DNA of 6,742 nucleotides from an uncultured Thermomonas sp. Lineage in GTDB: Bacteria > Pseudomonadota > Gammaproteobacteria > Xanthomonadales > Xanthomonadaceae. The stretch is taken from positions 1 to 6,742 of the forward strand of contig CAMLJA010000106.1 of assembly GCA_946480065.1 (NCBI GenBank). Direction: 5' to 3'. The translations under genes were made by a program, and so were the position numbers. Numbering within the stretch: position 1 is the stretch's first letter; each line of letters begins with the position of its first letter. The notes under the pieces were generated by a model, which ran no database searches, was not told where the DNA came from, and saw only the letters and a program-made list of their open reading frames with translations. Below are positions 1-6,742 of this stretch, one piece after another.

Positions 1-136
1 CCGAGAGCACGTGGAACACCGTCAGCGTGGTCATGCTGGCGCCGATGCCCAGCGCGATCGCGAGCACCATCAGCGCGGTCAGCGCGCGGTTGCGCCGGAA
101 ACTGCGCAGGGCGAGGTTGAGGTAATAGCGGAACAT
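1..136 (-). CDS. ABC transporter permease, FtsX/MacB type (partial, N-terminus only)
   Basis: Only the first 45 codons lie in the window; the gene continues past the left edge. The protein begins MFRYYLNLALRSFRRN, a short basic cytoplasmic start, followed by a hydrophobic stretch at about residues 18-45 (ALTALMVLAIALGIGASM) that forms the first membrane helix. This pattern, with the 'LAIALGIGAS' type helix, is typical of MacB/FtsX-family permeases, which have four helices and a large periplasmic domain between the first two. The start is the ATG at 134-136, preceded by a good ribosome binding site (GGGAGAG). It lies 13 bases after the stop of the ATPase gene, so the two are surely co-transcribed. 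It should be the inner-membrane partner of that ATPase. A second permease gene may follow outside the window, but this cannot be seen. Confidence 0.88.
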   Translation of the reverse strand, partial: MFRYYLNLALRSFRRNRALTALMVLAIALGIGASMTTLTVFHVLS

Positions 137-149
137 GGCGCTCTCCCGG

Positions 150-878
150 TCAGGCGCTGGCGAGCGCGGCTTCGTCCCTCGCGCGCGCGGCCCGCGCCAG
201 CCCGGACTCGGCCGACAGGTCGGTGGCCATGCCGTCGACGATGTGCACGTTGCGCTGCGCGCGCGCGGCCAGCTCGGGGTCGTGGGTCACCATCACGATG
301 GTGGTGCCCTGCTGGTTGATGTCCTCCAGCAGCTCCATCACGCTGCGCGCCATCTGCGAGTCCAGGTTGCCGGTGGGTTCGTCCGCCAGCAGCAGGCGCG
401 GGCTGCCGGCGAGCGCGCGGGCGATCGCGGCGCGCTGCTGCTGGCCGCCGGAGAGTTCCGCCGGGTAGTGCTTCATGCGCGAGCCCAGGCCCACCAGGCC
501 CAGCGCGTCCTCGATCCGCAGCCTGCGTTCGGACGCCGGCATCCCGCGGTAGCGCAGCGGCACGTCGCAGTTGTCGAACAGGTTGAGGTCCGGGATCAGG
601 TTGAAGCTCTGGAAGATGAAGCCGATCTTCTCGTTGCGCAGGCGCGAGCGGGCGTTGTCGTCCAGCCCCTTCACGTCGACCCCGTCCAGCAGGTACTCGC
701 CGCCGGTGAAGCTCTCCAGCAGGCCGGCGATGTTGAGGAAGGTGGTCTTGCCGGAGCCGGACGGGCCGGTGACGGCGACGAACTCGCCCTCGCGGACGTG
801 CAGGTCCAGCGAGCGCAGCGCGTGGGTTTCGACCAGTTCGGTGCGGTAGACCTTGTTGACTTGGCGCATGTCGAGCAT
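150..878 (-). CDS. ABC transporter ATP-binding protein, MacB/LolD family
   Basis: This 242-residue protein is a stand-alone nucleotide-binding subunit that hydrolyses ATP at the inner membrane to drive a FtsX-type permease. All motifs are present and intact: Walker A GPSGSGKTT at 38-46, Q-loop Gln90 in 'GFIFQSFNLIP', signature LSGGQ at 142-146, Walker B LLLADE at 162-167, D-loop NLDS at 171-174, and switch His199 in 'MVTHD'. The 'QSFNLIP' and 'ADEPTGNLDS' wording is characteristic of the MacB/LolD/FtsE branch rather than of importers. The length is normal for a free-standing domain, with a short Ala/Arg-rich tail after about 222. The ATG at 876-878 is preceded by AAGGAA eight bases upstream; Met4 is a weaker alternative. 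The gene begins 16 bases after the adaptor gene stops and ends 13 bases before the permease gene starts, so the three form one operon. The exported substrate is unknown. LolD of lipoprotein release is unlikely because a membrane fusion protein is encoded alongside. Confidence 0.95.
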   Translation of the reverse strand: MLDMRQVNKVYRTELVETHALRSLDLHVREGEFVAVTGPSGSGKTTFLNIAGLLESFTGGEYLLDGVDVKGLDDNARSRLRNEKIGFIFQSFNLIPDLNLFDNCDVPLRYRGMPASERRLRIEDALGLVGLGSRMKHYPAELSGGQQQRAAIARALAGSPRLLLADEPTGNLDSQMARSVMELLEDINQQGTTIVMVTHDPELAARAQRNVHIVDGMATDLSAESGLARAARARDEAALASA

Positions 879-894
879 GGCGGGGGTTCCTTGG

Positions 895-2184
895 TTAGTT
901 TCCGGAGATGCGGACGCGGTCCGCGCTGTCGAACTGGTCGGTGCCCGAGACCACGATGCGGTCGCCGGCCTTCAGGCCCGAGACGATTTCCACCGCGTCC
1001 AGGCTGGCGGCGCCGGTCTGGATCGGCTTGCGCACGGCGCTGGCGCCGTCCACCACGTAGGCGAAGCGGCCGCCGTCCTGCTCCACGAACGGCCCGCGCT
1101 CCACCATCAGCACGTCGCGGCGGGTGTCCATGACGATCCGCACCGACAGCCGCTGGTTCTGGCGCAGGCCGGGCGGCTGGCGGCCCTGGGCGAAGCGCAC
1201 GCGCGCGGTCACCTCGCCGTTCACCACCTCGGGCGAGACCGCGGCGATCTCGGCCGGATACACCGCGCCGCTGCTGGACACCTGCGCCGGCATGCCGATC
1301 CCCAGGTCGCGGGCGAAGCTCTCCGGCACCTTGATCTCGACTTCGAAGCGGGTGAGGTCCACCACCGTCAGCACCGGCCCGTTGGCGACCACGTTGGTGC
1401 CCTGCGGCACCTGCACCTGGCCGACCTGGCCGTCGAACGGGGCGCGGATGGTCAGCGCATCGACTTGGCGGCGCTGCTCGGCCACCACCGCGCGCTGGCG
1501 CTCGGCCAGCAGCTGCTTGTTGCGCGCGTCCAGGCCGGCACCCGCGCTCTGCAGCTGGAAGTCCTTGCGTGCGGCGGCCAGGCCGATCTCCGCCTTCTTC
1601 ATGTCGTCCTGGGCGCGGGCCAGGTCGTTCTGCGGCACCGCGCCGCCGTCGTAGGCGCGCTGGTAGCGCTCCAGGTCGCGCATGGCGGCGGTGCGCTCCA
1701 CCATCGCCTGGTCCAGCGCGCGGCGCGCGTTGGCGCGCATGATCTGGGCGTCCAGCAGCGCGCGGCTGGCCTCGGCCTCCATCCCGGCCAGGGTGGATTC
1801 CTCCTGCACCAGCTTGCTGCGCAGCTCCGGGCTGTCGATCACCGCCAGCGACTGGCCCTTCGCCACCTTGTCGCCGGCCACCACCTGCAGCGACACCGTG
1901 CCCGGCGCGATCGCGTACAGGGTGGGGCTGTTGGCGGCGATCACCCGGCCTTCCGCGCTGAGGTCGCGCACCAGGTCGCCGCGGCGGACCTCGGCGAAGC
2001 GCAGGCGCGCGGCGTCGTAGGAGCGTGCGCCGCCGCCCCACGAAGTGGCCACCCAGGCCACCGCGGCCAGCAGCGCAAGCCCGCCGGCGCCGGCCACCAG
2101 CCAGCGGCGGCGGGCGGGGCCCGGCGCGTGGGCCAGGACCTGGTCCTGGCCGGAGGTATCGCGGATGCGCTTGCGGTCGTCCAT
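895..2184 (-). CDS. Periplasmic adaptor (membrane fusion protein), MacA/HlyD family
   Basis: This adaptor links an inner-membrane transporter to an outer-membrane channel across the periplasm. From Met at 2182-2184 it has 429 residues: a basic N-terminus, one membrane anchor at about 28-47 (WLVAGAGGLALLAAVAWV), a first lipoyl half around 78-120 with 'GDKVAKGQSLAVIDSPELRSK', a long Ala/Gln/Arg-rich coiled-coil hairpin at about 121-239, a second lipoyl half around 240-275 with 'LTIRAPFDGQVGQV', then a beta-barrel and a membrane-proximal domain ending 'GLKAGDRIVVSGTDQF'. In-frame ATGs also occur at 2209-2211 and 2257-2259. The shorter start is preferred because the predicted sigma-54 transcript begins near 2212, because AAGGA lies upstream of it (a rather long 13-base gap), and because recalled xanthomonad homologues begin near 'IRDTSGQD'. 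The 2209 ATG, which would be almost leaderless, remains possible. It is the first gene of the adaptor-ATPase-permease operon. No outer-membrane partner is seen, so a shared TolC-type channel is inferred. Confidence 0.9.
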   Translation of the reverse strand: MDDRKRIRDTSGQDQVLAHAPGPARRRWLVAGAGGLALLAAVAWVATSWGGGARSYDAARLRFAEVRRGDLVRDLSAEGRVIAANSPTLYAIAPGTVSLQVVAGDKVAKGQSLAVIDSPELRSKLVQEESTLAGMEAEASRALLDAQIMRANARRALDQAMVERTAAMRDLERYQRAYDGGAVPQNDLARAQDDMKKAEIGLAAARKDFQLQSAGAGLDARNKQLLAERQRAVVAEQRRQVDALTIRAPFDGQVGQVQVPQGTNVVANGPVLTVVDLTRFEVEIKVPESFARDLGIGMPAQVSSSGAVYPAEIAAVSPEVVNGEVTARVRFAQGRQPPGLRQNQRLSVRIVMDTRRDVLMVERGPFVEQDGGRFAYVVDGASAVRKPIQTGAASLDAVEIVSGLKAGDRIVVSGTDQFDSADRVRISGN

Positions 2185-2221
2185 CGGTGCGGGGCTGTCC
2201 TTCGGGGTCATGCCCTGCCTG

Positions 2222-2239
2222 TTGCAAATTGCGTGCCAA
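2222..2239 (-). promoter_or_regulatory. Sigma-54 (RpoN) promoter of the exporter operon
   Basis: Read on the minus strand, the sequence is TTGGCACG-CAAT-TTGCAA. This matches the sigma-54 consensus YTGGCACG-N4-TTGCW at every conserved position. The invariant GG of the -24 element is at 2237-2236 and the invariant GC of the -12 element at 2225-2224, with the required 10 bases between them. Transcription would start close to 2212. That rules out the ATG at 2257-2259, makes the one at 2209-2211 essentially leaderless, and gives the one at 2182-2184 a leader of about 28 bases. RpoN promoters cannot open without an ATP-driven enhancer-binding protein, and matching sites are visible upstream. The call rests on sequence match and context; no start site was measured. 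Confidence 0.85.
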
Positions 2240-2242
2240 TCG

Positions 2243-2255
2243 CAAACCATTGATT
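2243..2255 (-). promoter_or_regulatory. Probable IHF binding site
   Basis: The minus strand reads AATCAA-TGGT-TTG, which fits the IHF consensus WATCAA-N4-TTR at every defined base. It lies at about -32 to -44, between the -24 element and the upstream dyads. There IHF would bend the DNA so that an enhancer-bound activator can touch sigma-54 polymerase. The surrounding 2226-2268 is the only AT-rich stretch in an otherwise very GC-rich window. The consensus is short, so the position matters as much as the match. Confidence 0.6.
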
Positions 2256-2283
2256 TCAAATGATTAAGTGGCGGCGTCCGGCT

Positions 2284-2323
2284 GTCCGCCCGGACGCGCG
2301 GCCGTCCGTCCGGACGCCCGGCC
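2284..2323 (-). repeat. Two 20-bp tandem units with dyads: probable activator (UAS) sites
   Basis: Units 2284-2303 and 2304-2323 are identical at 18 of 20 bases. Each begins with the 12-bp dyad GTCCG-NN-CGGAC (2284-2295 with CC in the middle, 2304-2315 with TC). Being exactly 20 bp apart, about two helical turns, the dyads face the same side of the DNA. Relative to the predicted sigma-54 start they lie at about -72 to -83 and -92 to -103, within or just short of the usual range for NtrC-type activators. A further half site, GTCCG, occurs at 2276-2280. These are inferred to be enhancer sites for the operon's activator, which is not encoded in the window. The distal unit also lies where the glmS -35 region would be. 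Confidence 0.65.
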
Positions 2324-2338
2324 TGGGCCGCCCGCGTT

Positions 2339-2344
2339 TACACT
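2339..2344 (+). promoter_or_regulatory. Candidate -10 element of glmS
   Basis: TACACT matches TATAAT at four of six positions and lies 28 bases before the glmS start codon, giving a leader of about 20 bases. The same 8-mer, TTACACTG, forms the proposed -10 of the btuB promoter on the other strand of this window. No convincing -35 is visible: the expected position, about 2315-2322, falls inside the distal tandem repeat. The call is tentative. Confidence 0.4.
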
Positions 2345-2354
2345 GGCGGCTTCC

Positions 2355-2363
2355 AGGAAGGAG
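2355..2363 (+). promoter_or_regulatory. Strong ribosome binding site of glmS
   Basis: AGGAAGGAG ends eight bases before the ATG at 2372-2374. It settles the start: the in-frame GTG at 2363-2365 overlaps the ribosome binding site itself, and starting there would put three extra residues before the catalytic cysteine. Confidence 0.85.
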
Positions 2364-2371
2364 TGCCCTGC

Positions 2372-4204
<1,833 letters not shown>

Positions 4205-4232
4205 GCCCCGGCGGCCGCGCGAGGCGCTGAAC

Positions 4233-4262
4233 CGGGCCCGGCACTGCCGGGCCCGTTCTTTT
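4233..4262 (+). terminator. Rho-independent terminator of glmS
   Basis: A perfect 10-bp stem (4233-4242 with 4246-4255) around a 3-base loop ACT is followed by TTCTTTT at 4256-4262. The stem starts 28 bases after the glmS stop codon. It sits in the 69-base gap between convergent genes. Read from btuB the same hairpin forms, preceded by AAAAGAA, but no T-run follows, so termination there would be weaker. Confidence 0.85.
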
Positions 4263-4273
4263 GGGGCCCGGGA

Positions 4274-6142
4274 CTAGCGCGGCTGCCAGCGCAGGGAGAG
4301 GGTGAATTCGCGCCCGGGCTGCGGATACCACGCGCTGGTCTGGTAGCGCCGGTCGAGCAGGTTCACCGCGTTCGCCTGCAGCGTCCACGCGGGCGCGAAG
4401 CCCCAGGACACGCGTGCGTCCAGCGTGGCGTAGCCGCCCACGCGCTGGGTGTTGGCGACGTCGTCCCAGCGCGCGGCCTCGGCGATGGCGGACAGGCCGA
4501 AGCCCCAGGCGCCGGCGTCGCGGTCCAGGTCCAGGCGCGCGCTGCGCGGCGGCCGGCGCGCCAGGCGCTTGCCGCTCTCCAGGTTGCGCGCGTCCAGCCA
4601 GCCGAGCTGGCCGCGCAGGTTCCATTCGCCCAGCGCGGCCGCGCCGGTCAGCTCCAGGCCGCGGATGCGCGCGTCCTCGACGTTGCCGGGCATGCCCAGC
4701 GCGGCGTCGTAGGCGATCAGGTCGCGCACCCGGGTCTGGTAGGCGTTGGCCTGCAGGTGCCAGCCGTCGCCCTCGCGCGCCAGCGACAGCTCGCTGCTGC
4801 GCGAGGTTTCCGGGCGCAGCAGCGGGTTGCTGTAGCCGGGGTAGTACAGCTCGTTGAAGGTGGGCGCCTTGAACGCGGTGGCGTGGCTGGCGGTCACGCG
4901 CCAGCCCGCGGCGACGTCCATGCCCCAGGCAAGACCGCCGGTGGTGTGGCCGCCGAACTGGTCGTTGTCGTCGCGGCGCAGGCTCAGCTGCAGGTCCTGG
5001 GCACCGAACCGCCCCTGGTACTGCGCGAACGCGGCGCGGTTGCCGCGCCTGCGGGCGAACGGCGCCCACGGGTCGACCACGGTGGCGGCGTCGCGCAGCC
5101 AGTCGATGCCGGCGGTCAGCAGCTGTCCCTCCGCCACCGCGACGTCGCCCTGCAGGCTCGCGCTGTCGCGGGTGGTGGTGTAGCGGTTGGCGAACGCCTG
5201 GCCCAGGTAGTTGTCGGAATCGTCGGTGTTGCGGCCGGCGGTCAGCTTCAGTCGCACCGCCTTCGACGGCGTCCAGCGCACGCTGCCGCCCACCGTCTGC
5301 TGGACGATGTCGGAGTTGTCCTGGTAGTCGCCGTCGTAGTCGTTGTGGCCCTCGGCGCGGCTGGCGCGGGCGTCGAGCTGCCAGGCCTCGCTGGGCGCGA
5401 AATCCGCGCGCAGCGCGGCGCTGCGGTTGCGGTAGCCGTCGCGGTCCAGGTGGGTGCCGGGGACGATGAAGCAGCCGGCGCCGGCCCAAGTGTCCGGATC
5501 GTAGAAGCCGGTGCAGGCGTTGATGCCGTCGGTCCGCTGGTGCGCCACGTCGATGCCGACGCCGCCGCGCGCGCCGCGCAGATCCAGCCCGGCGGAGGCT
5601 TCGCGCAGGCCGTGGCTGCCGGCGGCGATGCGGGCGCGACCGCGCGCGCCTTCGCCGTCGCCGCGGCGGGTGAAGATCTGGATCACCCCGCCGATCGCGT
5701 CGGCGCCGTACAGCGACGAACGCGGGCCGCGCACGATCTCGATGCGCTCGATCTGCGCCAGCGGCAGGTCCTGCAGCATGGTCAGGCCGGAGGTGGGCGA
5801 GCCCACGCGCACGCCGTCGATCAGGAACAGGGTGTGGTCGGATTCGGTGCCGCGCAGGAACAGCGTGGACAGCTTGCCCAGCCCGCCCTGGTTGACCAGG
5901 GTGATGCCGGCGCGGCCGCGCAGCAACTCGGGCAGCGAGCGCGCGCTGCTGGCGTCGATCTCCGCGCGGTCGATCACTTCGACCGCGGCCAGCGCGGCGT
6001 CGGCGGTGACCGGGGTGCGAGTGGCGGTGACGACGACGCCGTCGAGGTCCTTGGCGTCGTCGGCATGCGCGGCCAGCGGCAGCGCGCAAACGAGCGCCAG
6101 CGGCAGCGCCGCCGGGTGGAACGGGAAGGAACGGGATTGCAT
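4274..6142 (-). CDS. btuB: TonB-dependent vitamin B12 receptor, BtuB-like
   Basis: This outer-membrane beta-barrel imports cobalamin using TonB energy. From the ATG at 6140-6142 it has 622 residues (E. coli BtuB about 614). A signal peptide of about 27 residues (MQSRSF... to LPLAAHA) is followed by the TonB box DGVVVTATR at 34-42. The plug runs to about 160, with LFLRGTESDHTLFLIDGVRV and ERIEIVRGPRSSLYGADAIGGVI, the usual BtuB plug motifs. The barrel follows and ends 'NLLDRRYQTSAWYPQPGREF'. Two barrel cysteines, Cys210 and Cys224, may form a disulfide in an outer loop. An Asp-rich segment at 268-278 (DYDGDYQDNSD) resembles the calcium-binding loop of BtuB. The last residues are WQPR, not the usual terminal aromatic. 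The start is fixed by the signal peptide and by GGAG seven bases upstream; in-frame codons further upstream lie in the leader. The riboswitch in front strongly supports B12 as substrate. No other B12 gene is visible. Confidence 0.93.
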   Translation of the reverse strand: MQSRSFPFHPAALPLALVCALPLAAHADDAKDLDGVVVTATRTPVTADAALAAVEVIDRAEIDASSARSLPELLRGRAGITLVNQGGLGKLSTLFLRGTESDHTLFLIDGVRVGSPTSGLTMLQDLPLAQIERIEIVRGPRSSLYGADAIGGVIQIFTRRGDGEGARGRARIAAGSHGLREASAGLDLRGARGGVGIDVAHQRTDGINACTGFYDPDTWAGAGCFIVPGTHLDRDGYRNRSAALRADFAPSEAWQLDARASRAEGHNDYDGDYQDNSDIVQQTVGGSVRWTPSKAVRLKLTAGRNTDDSDNYLGQAFANRYTTTRDSASLQGDVAVAEGQLLTAGIDWLRDAATVVDPWAPFARRRGNRAAFAQYQGRFGAQDLQLSLRRDDNDQFGGHTTGGLAWGMDVAAGWRVTASHATAFKAPTFNELYYPGYSNPLLRPETSRSSELSLAREGDGWHLQANAYQTRVRDLIAYDAALGMPGNVEDARIRGLELTGAAALGEWNLRGQLGWLDARNLESGKRLARRPPRSARLDLDRDAGAWGFGLSAIAEAARWDDVANTQRVGGYATLDARVSWGFAPAWTLQANAVNLLDRRYQTSAWYPQPGREFTLSLRWQPR

Positions 6143-6173
6143 GGCAGGTCTCCGGCGCGCACGCCCGCGCGCC
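6143..6173 (-). promoter_or_regulatory. btuB ribosome binding site with abutting hairpin (likely riboswitch output)
   Basis: On the minus strand, GGAG (6153-6150) lies seven bases before the btuB ATG. Directly against it is a 7-bp GC-only stem, GGCGCGC/GCGCGCC (6173-6167 with 6160-6154) with a 6-base loop. Its 3' arm shares the CC and GG next to the ribosome binding site, so it could limit ribosome access or exclude alternative pairings. No terminator-like T-run occurs between the aptamer and the start codon, which favours control of translation rather than termination. The pairing was judged by eye. Confidence 0.55.
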
Positions 6174-6284
6174 ATGGGATGGCGTGGCGATGGCGTGCGG
6201 AGGGGAAACGACGGACGCAGGCGCGGCGACGGGCGCAACGCGAGGCCGCGCGACGCCCACCGCATCGCCACCAGTCATGCTCCG

Positions 6285-6477
6285 GGCCGGTCTCCGGGCT
6301 CGCGGGCGGGACATCGCAGGATGTCCCCGCTCGACGCCTTCCCATGCGCGTGCACAGTGGCCGATGCCGAGCTTGTCTCGCTTACCGTTGCGGGGGCAGC
6401 GCCGGGCTGGAGGCGCTTGCGCGCATCGTCACCGGCTTCCCGTTTCAATCCGCCGGCGGCTGCCTGCGGATCACCTT
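6285..6477 (-). ncRNA. Cobalamin (adenosylcobalamin-type) riboswitch
   Basis: This is the ligand-binding aptamer in the btuB leader; it senses B12 compounds and lowers receptor synthesis when they are plentiful. Read on the minus strand from 6477 it carries the conserved blocks in order: GGTG near the 5' end; GAAACGGGAAGCCGGTG at 6446-6430; GCTGCCCCCGCAACGGTAAG around 6400-6381; CACTG at 6359-6355; GGGAAGGC at 6343-6336; a peripheral hairpin with an 8-bp stem (6327-6320 with 6315-6308); and the B12 box GCCCGGAGACCGGCC at 6299-6285. About 142 bases separate the aptamer from the btuB start codon, leaving room for the output region. The full set of blocks, their order and spacing, and the btuB gene behind them make this secure; exact ends are approximate. 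Confidence 0.95.
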
Positions 6478-6487
6478 GAGCGCGCGC

Positions 6488-6515
6488 AGTGTAACCCGGC
6501 GCGCGCCCAAGTCAC
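6488..6515 (-). promoter_or_regulatory. Probable sigma-70-type promoter of btuB
   Basis: On the minus strand, GTGACT (6515-6510; TTGACA at four of six) is separated by 16 bases from TACACT (6493-6488; TATAAT at four of six). Transcription would start near 6481, just before the first riboswitch block, as expected. The -35 overlaps the TGA stop codon (6514-6512) of the upstream gene, so the promoter leaves no spare sequence between the genes. Confidence 0.5.
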
Positions 6516-6742
6516 GCGTCGCGGCCGCTGGCGTCGTCGTCGCGGTCGTCGTCGAACAGCGCCATCGCCGGCGCCGCGCCTTCGTCCGCCTGCACCTGGG
6601 TGGTGGTGACCGGCGCGGCGGCGGGGCGGCCGCGCGGCGGTGGCAGCTGCGCGATGGCGGCGTCCGCGGCCAGCACCAGCTCGCCGCGGCGCGCCTCCGG
6701 CACCTCCTGCCAGTGGCAGTCCGCCAGCGCGCCTTCCAGCGC
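6512..6742 (-). CDS. Unrecognised protein, C-terminal end only
   Basis: The frame is open from the right edge to a TGA at 6514-6512 and gives the last 76 residues of a longer protein; the start lies outside the window. The visible part begins ALEGALADCHWQEVPE, continues as a likely helical stretch 'RRGELVLAADAAIAQLPPPRG', then becomes a low-complexity Ala/Pro/Thr segment and ends in an acidic tail, LFDDDRDDDASGRDA. The change from ordered sequence to a disordered acidic tail is typical of a real C-terminus, and the stop lies just before the btuB promoter, as expected for an upstream gene. A GTG at 6703-6701 could be a start, but no ribosome binding site supports it and the coding pattern continues upstream. 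I do not recognise the family and assign no function. It might be co-directional with btuB by read-through, but the riboswitch gene has its own promoter. Confidence 0.6.
   Translation of the reverse strand, partial: ALEGALADCHWQEVPEARRGELVLAADAAIAQLPPPRGRPAAAPVTTTQVQADEGAAPAMALFDDDRDDDASGRDA

Noticed and set aside
853..2253. Plus-strand frame of 466 codons, and a minus-strand frame 671-2245, over the adaptor gene
   Set aside because: Both are shadows of the adaptor and ATPase genes, with biased low-complexity composition and no motifs.
2274..2297. 8-bp hairpin GCGTCCGG/CCGGACGC as a transcription terminator or attenuator
   Set aside because: No T-run follows on either strand and no transcript is expected to end there; it is better explained by overlapping half sites of the tandem dyad array.
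2212..2371. glmS ribozyme in the glmS leader
   Set aside because: The leader is only about 20 bases after the candidate promoter and has none of the ribozyme's core; that RNA belongs to Gram-positive bacteria.
6184..6609. Plus-strand open frame of 141 codons across the btuB leader
   Set aside because: It runs antisense through the riboswitch and promoter and has an Arg/Ala-rich translation with no motif.

Overview
The window looks like chromosomal DNA from a very GC-rich gammaproteobacterium of the Xanthomonadaceae (Lysobacter, Luteimonas or Xanthomonas type). This rests on the strong G/C bias at third codon positions, the family resemblance of the adaptor protein and TonB receptor, and a proteobacterial cobalamin riboswitch. 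The genus is an inference. Nothing suggests a mobile element, prophage or CRISPR array.

Layout, left to right. (1) Positions 1-2184, minus strand: a three-gene export operon read right to left, with a periplasmic adaptor (membrane fusion protein), a MacB/LolD-type ABC ATPase, and the first 45 codons of an FtsX/MacB-type permease that runs off the left edge. (2) Positions 2185-2371: a compact divergent control region. On the minus strand it holds a consensus sigma-54 promoter (-24 GG, -12 GC), a consensus match to an IHF site, and two 20-bp tandem units each carrying the dyad GTCCG-NN-CGGAC. That is the full layout of an RpoN promoter driven by an enhancer-binding protein. The plus-strand glmS promoter sits against the distal repeat. 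(3) Positions 2372-4204, plus strand: glmS, complete and intact, closed by a strong rho-independent terminator. (4) Positions 4274-6142, minus strand, convergent with glmS: a BtuB-like TonB-dependent receptor for vitamin B12. (5) Positions 6143-6511: its leader, with a full cobalamin riboswitch, a hairpin abutting the ribosome binding site, and a sigma-70-type promoter. (6) Positions 6512-6742, minus strand: the C-terminal end of an unrecognised protein with an Asp-rich tail.

How the genes work together: the adaptor, ATPase and permease should form one tripartite or MacAB-like exporter, made under sigma-54 control in response to an unknown signal. GlmS makes glucosamine-6-phosphate for peptidoglycan and LPS. 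BtuB imports B12 and is switched off when B12 is plentiful. The three units share a neighbourhood but no obvious pathway.

The most notable features are regulatory: the sigma-54/IHF/tandem-dyad array between the exporter and glmS, and a 13-nt near-copy of the riboswitch B12 box placed exactly over the btuB ribosome binding site. All calls come from reading the sequence; no database search or folding program was run.
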